Shown piece by piece: positions 36,627 through 45,865 of a stretch of 64,000 bases of DNA. The stretch's first letter is position 1, and each line of letters begins with the position of its first letter. The position numbers were made by a program, and so were the translations under genes. Source of the stretch: Bryobacterales bacterium (GTDB lineage: Bacteria; Acidobacteriota; Terriglobia; Bryobacterales; UBA6623); contig JAJEHF010000104.1 in the NCBI GenBank assembly GCA_022823865.1, positions 1-64,000 of the forward strand, written 5' to 3'. Under the pieces are notes generated by a model that was not told the origin of the DNA, did no database searches, and saw only the letters and a program-made list of their open reading frames with translations.

Positions 36627-37709
36627 ATGCAAGACCACTCGAATCGGCTGGCAGCGCTGCGGAGTCGCGTGCGTGGCCAGCCCTTTTACGTTTCCGCCCT
36701 GCCGAATATCCGTTACCTGACAGGCTTCACCGGATCCGCCGGCCACCTCCTCGTCACAAGGGACGAGGCCACGCTGTTCACCGATGGCCGCTACGCAACC
36801 CAGGCGCGGGAACAGGTCAGTGCTGCCGCAGTCCGCATCTCCCGCGGAGATGCGCGTCCGGAACTGGTCGCGGAAGCGAAGATGCTGGGCTTGAAGCGCC
36901 TGCGCTTCGAAGCCAACCGCATCGACTACGGGACCTACTCCTACTTGGATTCCGAACTGCCCGGCTGCCGGCTTGTGCCCGTTGATTCGATCGTGGAGAA
37001 ACTGCGCCAGATCAAGAGCGAGCCCGAGATCGCCGCCATCCGAGATTCGCTAGCTCTGAATTCCGCTGCCTACGAAGACGTCATCAACAGGCTGGACGAC
37101 CGTTGGAGCGAAGCAGAGATGGCTGCCGAACTGGAATTCGCCATGCGCAAGCGCGGGGCGGCGGGCGCCGCGTTCCCGACCATCGTGGCGAGCGGGGAGC
37201 ATGGCGCTCGTCCCCATGCCGAGCCCCGCGACCAGCGGATCGAGCCGCGGGAGCTCGTGGTGGTGGACCAGGGTGCTATACTCGGGGGCTATTGCAGCGA
37301 CATGACCCGGATGATTGCCTTGGGCGATCCGGGCACGGCACAGAAAGCATTGATCCGAGCCGTTCTAGAGGCCCAAGCGGCTGCGATTGACGCAATCCGT
37401 CCCGGCGTAGAGTGCAGGACAGTGGACGGGCGGGCGCGCGATGTTCTGAAAAAGACCCACGTGGCGGGCGTCCGGCTTGATGAGCTGTTCGTGCATTCCA
37501 CGGGTCATGGCCTGGGCCTGGAGATCCACGAGGGTCCGCGCATTGCGCCCGGCCAGCGGCAGCGCTTGCGGCAGGGCATGGTGGTCACTATCGAGCCGGG
37601 TGTCTACCTGGACGGGGTGGCCGGTGTGCGGATCGAAGACGTGGTGGCCGTCACCGCAAGGGGATGCGAAGTGTTGACCGGCACGCCGCGGGATCTGCGC
37701 GTGCTGTAA
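36627..37709 (+). CDS. Xaa-Pro aminopeptidase / prolidase (M24)
   Basis: 360 residues in two parts: an N-terminal creatinase-like domain (about 1-130, with PNIRYLTGFTGSAGHLLV and FTDGRYATQA) and a pita-bread M24 domain. Metal-site motifs are intact: VVDQGAILGGYCSDMTR with both Asp ligands, HSTGHGLGLEIHEGP with the His, TIEPGVY with one Glu, and VRIEDVV with the second Glu. It releases residues in front of proline and works in the cytoplasm. It precedes accB by 19 bases, a common order (pepP-accB-accC) in many bacteria, so co-transcription is likely. Confidence 0.93.
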   Translation: MQDHSNRLAALRSRVRGQPFYVSALPNIRYLTGFTGSAGHLLVTRDEATLFTDGRYATQAREQVSAAAVRISRGDARPELVAEAKMLGLKRLRFEANRIDYGTYSYLDSELPGCRLVPVDSIVEKLRQIKSEPEIAAIRDSLALNSAAYEDVINRLDDRWSEAEMAAELEFAMRKRGAAGAAFPTIVASGEHGARPHAEPRDQRIEPRELVVVDQGAILGGYCSDMTRMIALGDPGTAQKALIRAVLEAQAAAIDAIRPGVECRTVDGRARDVLKKTHVAGVRLDELFVHSTGHGLGLEIHEGPRIAPGQRQRLRQGMVVTIEPGVYLDGVAGVRIEDVVAVTARGCEVLTGTPRDLRVL

Positions 37710-37728
37710 GGGTTGAGATCGGAGCGAC

Positions 37729-38181
<453 letters not shown>

Positions 38182-38193
38182 GGCCGCGCCGAG

Positions 38194-39534
38194 ATGTTCG
38201 AAAAGGTCCTCATTGCCAATCGCGGCGAGATCGCCCTGCGAGTCGTCGCAGCCTGCCGCGATCTTGGCGTGAAGACGGTCGCGGTCTACTCCACGGCAGA
38301 TCGCGACTCGCTGCATGTCAGCTATGCCGACGAGGCGGTGTGCATCGGAGCGGCGCCGAGCTCCCAGAGCTACCTCAGCGTGCCCGCCATCATCAGCGCC
38401 TCGGAAATCGCCAACGTGGACGCGATCCATCCCGGCTACGGTTTTCTGGCCGAGGATGCGCATTTTGCCGAAATCTGCGGCGACTGCGGAATCCAGTTCA
38501 TCGGCCCCAGCCCCGAGGCGATTCGCCTGATGGGCGACAAGGCGCAGGCGCGCAGGGCGGCGCAGGACGCGGGAATCCCCGTTCTGCCCGGCTCCCAGGA
38601 GCCGTTGCAGTCGCCCTCGGAGGCGCGCGGCTACGCGGAGGAGATCGGACTTCCCGTGATTCTCAAGGCGTCGATGGGTGGCGGCGGCAGGGGCATGCGC
38701 ATCGTGCGCAGCGCCGAGGATCTCGAAGGAGCGTTCCAGCAGGCGCGAGCCGAGGCCGAGGCGGCGTTCGGGGCTGGCGAGGTCTACCTCGAGAAGTTTG
38801 TCGAGCGGCCCCGGCACATCGAGTTCCAGGTCTTGGGCGACAGCTACGGCAAGGCGGTCTCGCTGGGGGAGAGGGAATGCTCCATCCAGCGGCGACATCA
38901 GAAGCTACTGGAGGAGGCCCCGGCCAATGGCTTCGGCGCCGACCGCCGGGCAGAGATGGCCGCGATCCTCTCCAAGGCGCTATCCGCGATCGGCTATTCC
39001 AACGCCGGCACGGTCGAGTTCCTGATGGACGAGGACGGGGAGCTCTACTTTATCGAGCTGAACGCTCGCATCCAGGTCGAGCACCCTGTCACGGAAGCCG
39101 TCACTGGCGTCGACTTGGTGAAGAGCCAACTCTTGCTGGCGGCGGGCGAGCCCCTTGACTCGGTCGTGCCCCAGCCTGTGGAGGTGCGCGGCCACGCGAT
39201 CGAATGCCGCGTCAACGCCGAGGATCCCGAGACGTTCATGCCGTCGGCGGGGAAGATCAATGACTTTTCCGCGCCGGGAGGGATTGGAGTCAGGGTCGAC
39301 ACGGCGGCGTACTCAGGTTCGACCGTTCAGCCCTACTACGACTCCCTTGTTGCCAAGATCACCGCGCACGGCGCGAGCCGGCCCGAGGCGATCCAGCGCA
39401 TGAAGCGCGCGCTGTCGATGTGCAGGCTGGATGGGATCAAGACCTCGATCTCTTTGCACCGCAGGATTCTAGAGACCGCCGCGTTCGCAGAGGGCCGCTA
39501 CGACACGCGCTTCATTGAAGAGCTGGGCATTTGA
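38194..39534 (+). CDS. accC: Acetyl-CoA carboxylase biotin carboxylase subunit
   Basis: 446 residues, full length. ATP-grasp features are complete: the N-terminal FEKVLIANRGEIALRVV, the glycine-rich loop KASMGGGGRGMRIV (about 159-172), the metal site FIELNARIQVEHPVTE (about 285-300) and the C-terminal lobe. It carboxylates AccB-bound biotin with ATP and bicarbonate. It forms an operon with accB. No unusual feature. Confidence 0.97.
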   Translation: MFEKVLIANRGEIALRVVAACRDLGVKTVAVYSTADRDSLHVSYADEAVCIGAAPSSQSYLSVPAIISASEIANVDAIHPGYGFLAEDAHFAEICGDCGIQFIGPSPEAIRLMGDKAQARRAAQDAGIPVLPGSQEPLQSPSEARGYAEEIGLPVILKASMGGGGRGMRIVRSAEDLEGAFQQARAEAEAAFGAGEVYLEKFVERPRHIEFQVLGDSYGKAVSLGERECSIQRRHQKLLEEAPANGFGADRRAEMAAILSKALSAIGYSNAGTVEFLMDEDGELYFIELNARIQVEHPVTEAVTGVDLVKSQLLLAAGEPLDSVVPQPVEVRGHAIECRVNAEDPETFMPSAGKINDFSAPGGIGVRVDTAAYSGSTVQPYYDSLVAKITAHGASRPEAIQRMKRALSMCRLDGIKTSISLHRRILETAAFAEGRYDTRFIEELGI

Positions 39535-39627
39535 GCTTCGCCGCGTCCCTGGCACCACCGCCAAACGCCGGCACCGGCCAGCTGGCTCCTCTGCGGTCCG
39601 CGCGCAGCACACGCTAGAATGGCCGCG

Positions 39628-40518
39628 ATGGCGATCCGCGTCAACGGTGAACTAGTCTCCGACGAATCGCTGGCGCGCGAAGCCGAATCCGTCCGCCAGC
39701 GCTTGGAGACGTTGTCACCGGACCAGCGCGGGGAGATGGGCCTAGACCAGGCTGGGATCCGGGAGCGCGCGATCGAGTGGGGCCGCGAGAACCTGATCGA
39801 ACAGATCCTGCTGCGGCAGCAGGCCTGCTCGGATTCCCGGCCTGTCGACGAAGAGGCCGCCGAGCGGCGATTCGCCGACGCGCTCAAGCGTTATGGCGGA
39901 GCGAAGAAGCTCGCCGAGGCGGGCGTCGACGAAGACGCGCTCCGCGGCGATATCCGCGCCCAGCTCAAGGTGGAGCGGCTGATCGAATCGGTAACGGCGA
40001 AGGCTAGGGCGCCAAGGCCCAAGGAACTCGCGCAAGCCTACCGGCGCAACAAGCAGCGCTACACCGCCGAGGAGACGGTGCGAGCGTCCCACATCGTCAA
40101 GCACATCGAAAAGGGCGTGACTGAGGAGCAGGCCAAGCGCGCCGCGGATGGCATCTACAGCCGCCTTCAGTCCGGCGAGCCCTTCGAGCGGCTCGCCGAC
40201 GAGGAATCCGATTGCCCCGGGGGGGGCGGCGACTTGGGCTACTTCGCGCGGGGCAAGATGGTGAGCGAGTTCGAGGACGTCGTCTTCGACATGCAGGTCG
40301 GCGAGGTCAGCGGGGTTTTCAAGACGGTTTTTGGGTTCCACATTGTCAAGCTCACCGACCGCAAGGCCGCCGGGGTGCGCCCGTTCGCCGAAGTCCAGGA
40401 CGAGCTGACGCGAGAAGCCCTTGAGAACCGGCGCAGGGAGCTGGTCGAGAGGTACTTGGACGGCCTCCGCGAGCGGGCGGTCGTGGAAGAGGCGCCCGCT
40501 CCAGCGAGCGAAGCCTAA
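39628..40518 (+). CDS. Cytoplasmic parvulin-type peptidyl-prolyl isomerase
   Basis: 296 residues from ATG 39628; an ATG at 39619 would add three residues. The parvulin domain lies at about 145-245: VRASHIVKHIEKG, EPFERLADEESDCPGGGGDLGYF, and FGFHIVKLTDRK. The N-terminal 140 residues are helical and chaperone-like, resembling the SurA N-domain. There is no signal peptide, so it probably acts in the cytoplasm, unlike SurA and PrsA. It follows accC after roughly 90 bases. Confidence 0.88.
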   Translation: MAIRVNGELVSDESLAREAESVRQRLETLSPDQRGEMGLDQAGIRERAIEWGRENLIEQILLRQQACSDSRPVDEEAAERRFADALKRYGGAKKLAEAGVDEDALRGDIRAQLKVERLIESVTAKARAPRPKELAQAYRRNKQRYTAEETVRASHIVKHIEKGVTEEQAKRAADGIYSRLQSGEPFERLADEESDCPGGGGDLGYFARGKMVSEFEDVVFDMQVGEVSGVFKTVFGFHIVKLTDRKAAGVRPFAEVQDELTREALENRRRELVERYLDGLRERAVVEEAPAPASEA

Positions 40519-40760
40519 GTCATTGCTGCGCGGCCGCTTCGCCGTTCCGCAGGCTTGGCGTATCCCCGCCGCAGGCAAGCATTTGGGGGGTCATCGTGCT
40601 AAAATCGCCTACGGCCGTGCCGGTGCAGCACCACCACTCGCAAGCGCCAGCCCGGGATAGTCCGGGAACCGAATCCAGCTTGCCCGTGCTCCCGTTCGCG
40701 CCGAGCCCGTGCTGCGTTCCAAGCGTGTCGCGGGCGCAGCGGCTGGCGGAGTCGAAGAGG

Positions 40761-41654
40761 ATGTCGGAGTCGCGGCCGGTAGCGCGCGCAGCCTCGACCG
40801 CCGAGATGTGTCGCATGGCCGGCGGGCGCTTCCTGATGGGCACTGAGACCGAGGTAGGCTTCCCCGCCGACGGGGAAGGCCCGGTCAGGGAGGTGCTGCT
40901 GGATCCGTTCTATATCGACCGGTACCCGGTCACGGTGGAGTCGTTTCGGGACTTCGTGCGCGCCACGGACTACGTTAGCGAGGCCGAGCGCTTCGGCTGG
41001 TCGTTCGTGTTCCACAAGCAACTGCCTGCCGAGCAGTACCGGGATCTGGCCGAGGACACGGTGGCCGGCCACGAGTGGTGGTGCAAGGTCAAGGGCGCTG
41101 ACTGGCGACATCCCGAGGGTCCCGATTCCGGCATTGAGCAGCGCCCCGACCATCCCGTCACCCATATCTCCCACGCGGACGCGCTGGCCTATTGCCGCTG
41201 GGCCGGCAAGCGATTGCCCACAGAAGCGGAGTGGGAGTTCGCCGCGCGCGGCGGCTCGGAACAGCAGCTCTATCCATGGGGTGACGAGCTCGAGCCGGGC
41301 GGGAAGCACCTGTGCAACGTCTGGCAAGGTCGCTTTCCAGACCACGACACGGGCGAGGATGGCTATCGTGGTCCGTGCCCCGTCGACGCGTTTCCGCCGA
41401 ACGGTTTCGGCATCTATTCCATCACCGGGAATGTCTGGGAGTGGTGCGCAGACTGGTTCGATCCGATCTACCATGTCACCGCGACGCGCTCCAATCCGGT
41501 CGGTCCGTCCAACGGGACGGCCAGGGTCATGCGCGGCGGGTCTTTCTTGTGCCACGCTTCTTATTGCAACCGCTATCGCGTGGCCGCGCGCACGTCCAAC
41601 ACGCCGGACAGCGCCACTGCCAACTTGGGCTTCCGCTGCGCTAGCGATGCCTGA
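40761..41654 (+). CDS. Formylglycine-generating enzyme (sulfatase-activating)
   Basis: 297 residues; the start is uncertain (frame open to 40596) and ATG 40761 is preferred because the domain begins soon after (CRMAGGRFLMGTE). The FGE fold is clear: FYIDRYPVTVESFRDFV, FVFHKQLPAEQYRD, KRLPTEAEWEFAARGG and NVWEWCADWF. Near the C-terminus GGSFLCHASYCNRYR holds the two catalytic Cys five residues apart, as in true aerobic FGEs rather than generic SUMF1-like proteins. It oxidises the CxPxR Cys of sulfatases to formylglycine in a copper- and oxygen-dependent reaction. The sulfatase at 5.8 kb is a fitting client. Confidence 0.93.
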   Translation: MSESRPVARAASTAEMCRMAGGRFLMGTETEVGFPADGEGPVREVLLDPFYIDRYPVTVESFRDFVRATDYVSEAERFGWSFVFHKQLPAEQYRDLAEDTVAGHEWWCKVKGADWRHPEGPDSGIEQRPDHPVTHISHADALAYCRWAGKRLPTEAEWEFAARGGSEQQLYPWGDELEPGGKHLCNVWQGRFPDHDTGEDGYRGPCPVDAFPPNGFGIYSITGNVWEWCADWFDPIYHVTATRSNPVGPSNGTARVMRGGSFLCHASYCNRYRVAARTSNTPDSATANLGFRCASDA

Positions 41655-41668
41655 CCGAGAGGCGCCGA

Positions 41669-42211
41669 ATGAGTACCGCTAAGCTCCTAGCGCGAATCTG
41701 CGCCCTGCCGCTGGGCTTGGCGTTGGGGGCAGTGCCGCCGGCCTATCCTCAGGAACCCGAAGCTCCGGCCGACGAGCAGCCCGCGCCCGTGCCAGTCGAG
41801 CAGCCCCTGCCGTACAGCCACAAGACGCATGTCGCGCTGGGCATCCAGTGCCGCGACTGTCATGCCATCGCGGATCCCGGCTTTACCGCCGGCTATCCCG
41901 CGGAGGCGACCTGCATGGCCTGTCATGCGTCGATCAAGACCGAGAGCCCGCACATCCAACTGCTGGCCAAACTCAGCTCCGAGGGCACGGCCGTGCCCTG
42001 GAACCGGATCTACCGAGTGCCGGACTTCGTCTGGTTCTCGCACGCCTCGCACGTGGAAGACGCCGGCGTCGAGTGCGAGACGTGCCACGGTCCGGTGGCG
42101 CAGCGCGAGGTCCTGTTCCAAGAGAAGCCCACTACGATGGCAGCCTGCATGGAATGCCACGCTCGCAACAATGCGCCGAACGACTGCGATCTGTGCCATG
42201 ACCCCGGCTAG
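41669..42211 (+). CDS. Exported penta-haem cytochrome c (c3/c7-like)
   Basis: 180 residues with a signal peptide (LLARICALPLGLALGAVPPAYPQ). Five CxxCH sites are visible: CRDCH (about 62), CMACH (81), CETCH (137), CMECH (160) and CDLCH (172). Spaced His residues (YSHKTHV, FSHASHV) can serve as sixth ligands. The layout resembles class III cytochromes and the small cytochromes of alternative complex III or nitrite/sulfite reduction modules. It starts 14 bases after the FGE stop and may be co-transcribed. Its partner is not evident, because the next gene is dxr. Confidence 0.9.
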   Translation: MSTAKLLARICALPLGLALGAVPPAYPQEPEAPADEQPAPVPVEQPLPYSHKTHVALGIQCRDCHAIADPGFTAGYPAEATCMACHASIKTESPHIQLLAKLSSEGTAVPWNRIYRVPDFVWFSHASHVEDAGVECETCHGPVAQREVLFQEKPTTMAACMECHARNNAPNDCDLCHDPG

Positions 42212-42259
42212 CCTCGGCATGCCAAGGCGGCGGGATGCGGCGCCTGGGGGGCAGCCCTG

Positions 42260-43453
42260 ATGCGGCTCGCGTTGCTCGGGTCCACTGGCTCGATCGGGCG
42301 CAACACCCTGCAGGTGGTGCGCGAGATCGACAGCGAGGTCGAGGTGGTCGCGCTTGCCGCGGGGCGCAACGTCGCCGAACTTGCGCGCCAGGCTGCCGAA
42401 TTTCGGCCGCGCCTGCTCTCGGTGGCCGACGAGGAGTCTCTCGCAGGGTTGCGCGACAGCATCGCCGGCATTCCGGGCTATTCCCCGCGCTGCGTGTGCG
42501 GGCCCGACGGGAACCACGAGGCCGCGGTCGGGATCGACTCCGACGTGCTGGTCTCGGCCGCGGTCGGGGTCGCCGGCCTGGCGGCGACGTACGCGGCGGT
42601 GCGAGACGGTCGGCGCGTCGCCCTGGCCAACAAGGAGGTGCTCGTGGCCGCCGGGGAGGCCGTGATGCGGGCCGCCCGGGAGTCCGGCGCGGATCTGTTG
42701 CCAGTCGATAGCGAGCACAACGCGATCCAGCAGTGCCTGCGAGCCGGGCGGCCCGACGAAGTGGAGCGGATCATCCTGACGGCTTCCGGAGGGCCCTTCC
42801 GCAGCACGCCCGCGGAGCAGCTGGCGCATGTCACGCCAGCCAGCGCCCTGCGCCACCCGACCTGGAACATGGGCAGCCGGATCACCGTTGACTCGGCCAC
42901 GATGATGAACAAGGGCTTTGAGGTTATCGAAGCCTGTCACCTGTTCGCCCTGCCGCCGGAGCGGGTGGAGGTGGTCGTGCATCCGCAGTCGATCGTTCAT
43001 GCCATGGTCGAATTCGTGGACGGCTCGATGATTGCGCAGCTCAGCCCGCCTGACATGAAGCTGCCAATCCGCTACGCCTTGACATTCCCGGCGCGGGAAC
43101 CCAGTCCGCGCGAGCGCATGGACTGGGGCAGCGTGCCACAATTGGACTTCGAGGCGCCTGACCTTTCGAAGTTCCCGCTGCTGGCGCTAGCGTACGAAGC
43201 GTTGCGCGCGGGTGGCCCGTCCGGCTGCCTGCTCAACGCCGCCGACGAGGTTGCCGTAGGGGCTTTCTTGGCAGGCCGGATTGCCTACTTGGACATTCAT
43301 GGCGTGGTCGAGCGGACCTTGGAGTGGGGCGCGGCGCGCCCGGTTTCCGGAATCGAGGACGTCATGGCTTGCGACCGCGATGCCCGCGCCTACGCGTCTG
43401 CCTTGGTCGCGAAGTGCGCACCCCCGGCTCACGTAGGCCAGGTGCCGGCCTGA
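42260..43453 (+). CDS. dxr: 1-deoxy-D-xylulose 5-phosphate reductoisomerase
   Basis: 397 residues, full length. NADPH-site LGSTGSIGRNTLQVV at the start, ANKEVLVAAGE (about 125), the metal/substrate site PVDSEHNAIQQCL (about 150), TASGGPFR (about 175) and MGSRITVDSATMMNKGFEVIEA (about 205) are all intact. It catalyses the second step of the MEP isoprenoid pathway, supplying undecaprenyl carrier for the wall genes at the right of the window. It is followed by rseP after 16 bases, a common dxr-rseP order. Confidence 0.97.
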   Translation: MRLALLGSTGSIGRNTLQVVREIDSEVEVVALAAGRNVAELARQAAEFRPRLLSVADEESLAGLRDSIAGIPGYSPRCVCGPDGNHEAAVGIDSDVLVSAAVGVAGLAATYAAVRDGRRVALANKEVLVAAGEAVMRAARESGADLLPVDSEHNAIQQCLRAGRPDEVERIILTASGGPFRSTPAEQLAHVTPASALRHPTWNMGSRITVDSATMMNKGFEVIEACHLFALPPERVEVVVHPQSIVHAMVEFVDGSMIAQLSPPDMKLPIRYALTFPAREPSPRERMDWGSVPQLDFEAPDLSKFPLLALAYEALRAGGPSGCLLNAADEVAVGAFLAGRIAYLDIHGVVERTLEWGAARPVSGIEDVMACDRDARAYASALVAKCAPPAHVGQVPA

Positions 43454-43469
43454 GGCTGGGAGTCGCCCT

Positions 43470-44768
43470 ATGGTCAATTTCATCCTCGTCCTGAGCGTCT
43501 TGGTGGTGTTTCACGAGCTGGGGCACTACTTGGCAGCTCGATACTTCGGAGTCAAGGTCGAGAGCTTCTCGATCGGTTTCGGCCCCAAGCTGCTGGGATT
43601 CGACCACAACGGCACGGACTTCAAGGTTTGCCTGCTGCCGATCGGCGGCTATGTGAAGATGGCCGGCCATGCATTGGCCGACGAAGCGGTCTATGAACCA
43701 GACGGGTTCTCGGCGAAGCCGCGCTGGCAGCGCCTGATCATCCTCGCTGCCGGCCCTGCCTTCAACTTCATCCTCGCGATCGGCCTGCTGGCCGGCGTCT
43801 ACATGCACCAGTACTCGCGGGCCGCCTACTTGGAGGAAGCCGCCCGGATCGGCTACGTCAGGCCGGGCTCGGCGGCGGACCGCGCTGCGATTCGGACGAA
43901 TGACGTGGTTCGCTCCATCGACGGCGTGGAGACGCCGACTTGGAAGGATTTGATCGTCGCCTCGACGCTCGTTCAGGAGAACGAGGCAGCCTTGACGCTG
44001 GAGCGAGGCGGCGCCGAGCTGAACACCCGCATCACGATTCCCGAGATGCAGGGGGAGCGCGGCGTGCCCGACCCCGGGTGGAGCGCGGCCCATCGGGTGG
44101 AACTGGTCGAGCTAGTCCCGGGGTCGCCGGCAGCCAGCTCCGGGATCGAGGTCGGCGACGTGCTGGCGAGCATCGACGGCTCCGAGATCATCGCCGTGGA
44201 GCAGGTCGCCGAGATCGTTGGCGGTTCGGATGGGAGACCGTTGCTGCTCGAGATCGAGCGGCAGGGCGCGCGGCGGTCTCTGGAACTTCAGCCCGCAAAG
44301 CACGAGGAAGGATGGCGGCTCGGGATCGTCATGCGGCCCATCCGCGAGCGGATCGAAGAGCAGCTGTCCTTCGGCGCCGCGGTCGGCGTGTCGGTCGAGG
44401 AGAATCTCGGGTTCGCGAGCATCATCTTCCGATCTCTCGGAAAGCTGGTCACGGGCGAGATGGCCGTCACGAACCTGGAAGGCCCGGTCGGTATCTACGA
44501 GCACACCCAGGCCGCGGCCTCCTTCGGACTCGCCGCCCTGGTCCAGTTCATGGCGCTGATCAGCGTCAACCTCGGGGTTATCAATCTCGCGCCAGTGCCG
44601 GTGCTCGACGGCGGTCAGATCTTGCTGCTGTTCGTCGAGTCGATGCTGCGCCGCGACGTGAGCATGAAGGTCAGGCAGCGCATCACGCAGGCCGGGTTGG
44701 TCTTCATCATCCTCCTGTTCGGGGTCGTGATGTACAACGACTTGGCGCGCCAGTTCTTCTCGCCTTGA
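43470..44768 (+). CDS. rseP: Site-2 zinc protease RseP
   Basis: 432 residues. The zinc motif HELGH is at about residues 12-16 in the first membrane helix. The third ligand motif, INLAPVPVLDGGQI, is near residue 375. Two PDZ-like segments lie between (RPGSAADRAAIRTNDVV and VPGSPAASSGIEVGDVLASIDG). Last helix VFIILLFGVVMYND. It cleaves membrane-embedded substrates such as anti-sigma factors and leftover signal peptides in the inner membrane. It sits in an operon between dxr and an OmpH/Skp-like gene, as in many Gram-negatives. Confidence 0.95.
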   Translation: MVNFILVLSVLVVFHELGHYLAARYFGVKVESFSIGFGPKLLGFDHNGTDFKVCLLPIGGYVKMAGHALADEAVYEPDGFSAKPRWQRLIILAAGPAFNFILAIGLLAGVYMHQYSRAAYLEEAARIGYVRPGSAADRAAIRTNDVVRSIDGVETPTWKDLIVASTLVQENEAALTLERGGAELNTRITIPEMQGERGVPDPGWSAAHRVELVELVPGSPAASSGIEVGDVLASIDGSEIIAVEQVAEIVGGSDGRPLLLEIERQGARRSLELQPAKHEEGWRLGIVMRPIRERIEEQLSFGAAVGVSVEENLGFASIIFRSLGKLVTGEMAVTNLEGPVGIYEHTQAAASFGLAALVQFMALISVNLGVINLAPVPVLDGGQILLLFVESMLRRDVSMKVRQRITQAGLVFIILLFGVVMYNDLARQFFSP

Positions 44769-44884
44769 TCGGCGCCGCCGTCCTGCCTGGCCCGGCCGCA
44801 GGGACTGCGGGCACCGAGACGGGGCCGCCCTGTGGAATCGAGCGCGCGCGGCATGCCAAAATAGGGATTCGAGGAACACTGACC

Positions 44885-45412
44885 ATGTTGCAACGATGGA
44901 ACCCCATGCGAATGCGAGCCTTCGTGCTGGTGCCGGCTGCGTTGCTTTGCGCCTGGCCCAGCCAGCTGGCAGCCCAGGCGAAGGTGGCCGTCATCAACTT
45001 CCAGGAGGCATTGCTCTCGACCGCCGACATGCAGAAGGAATCGGCGGCGCTCGAAGCCAAGTACCAAGACCGCCAGGAGGAGCTCAATACGCTCTCGGCG
45101 GAGCTGCAAGAGCTTCAGGCGAAGATCCAAGGCGCCGCCGGATCCGAGCTGGCCCAGCTGCAGGCCGAGGGCCAGCGCAAGCAGGTCACGGCCCAGCGTC
45201 TGTCGGAGGACCTCCAGTCTGATGTCGAGTTCGACCGTCAGAACATCCTCACCGCCGCGAGCGGCCGCATGCGGGAAATCGTCCAGGGCTTGCGCGCGGA
45301 GAAGGGCTTCGACCTGATCGTCGACAGCTCGGGCGTGTTGGCCGCTGATCCCTTGATCGACCTGACCGCCGAAGCCACGCAGGCCTACGACGCCAAACAC
45401 CCGGCCAACTGA
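44885..45412 (+). CDS. OmpH/Skp-like periplasmic chaperone
   Basis: 175 residues starting at ATG 44885 (a second ATG lies at residue 8), with signal peptide FVLVPAALLCAWPSQLAAQ. The mature part opens with AKVAVINFQEALLSTADMQ, followed by a long charged coiled-coil (about 55-120) and the closing strands FDLIVDSSGVLAADPLIDLT, as in Skp/OmpH. Skp holds unfolded outer-membrane proteins, consistent with the many TonB receptors here. bamA is not next to it in this window. Confidence 0.88.
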   Translation: MLQRWNPMRMRAFVLVPAALLCAWPSQLAAQAKVAVINFQEALLSTADMQKESAALEAKYQDRQEELNTLSAELQELQAKIQGAAGSELAQLQAEGQRKQVTAQRLSEDLQSDVEFDRQNILTAASGRMREIVQGLRAEKGFDLIVDSSGVLAADPLIDLTAEATQAYDAKHPAN

Positions 45413-45429
45413 TTGCCCGCTCCGCTCGC

Positions 45430-45849
45430 ATGGACTACCTAGGTGCCTACGGCAGCCAGCGTGTTCTGTTCGAGCGCATCGTCAAGGCCGTGCTGATCGC
45501 CTTGGCGGTGGGGGCGCTGCTGGGCGGGGTCTACTACATGTTCTTCCGCAACTGGCAGGAGGAGCGCCAGGCGAGGGCTTTCTTCGAGCTGCTCCAAGAG
45601 CGCCGCTACGAAGAGGCTTACCGCATGTGGGGTTGTTCTGTCGAGGAGCCCTGCCGCTACTACCCGTACGAGGAGTTCTTGGAGGACTGGGGGCCGGAAG
45701 CGCCGTTCGGGGAGCTTTCCCGCTACTCGCTGGGCCGCTCCTACACCCAGCCCGGCGGCGTGATCTTGCGCTACACCATCAACGGCGCCAACGGCGATCC
45801 GCTGTGGATCGAGCTGGATCCTCCGACGATCAACTTCGCGCCGAACTGA
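45430..45849 (+). CDS. Uncharacterised protein with one membrane helix
   Basis: 139 residues. One N-terminal helix (VLIALAVGALLGGVYYMFF, about 20-38) is followed by a soluble domain: helix EERQARAFFELLQERRYEEAYRMWG, then strands GELSRYSLGRSYTQPGGVILRYTING and PLWIELDPPTINFAP. The layout resembles NTF2-like or DUF4864-like small exported domains, but I cannot name the family. Two Cys (GCSVEEPC) might form a disulfide. It lies 17 bases after the OmpH-like gene, so is probably the last gene of that operon. Confidence 0.7.
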   Translation: MDYLGAYGSQRVLFERIVKAVLIALAVGALLGGVYYMFFRNWQEERQARAFFELLQERRYEEAYRMWGCSVEEPCRYYPYEEFLEDWGPEAPFGELSRYSLGRSYTQPGGVILRYTINGANGDPLWIELDPPTINFAPN

Positions 45850-45865
45850 ACCTGGCCGCGCGCGG

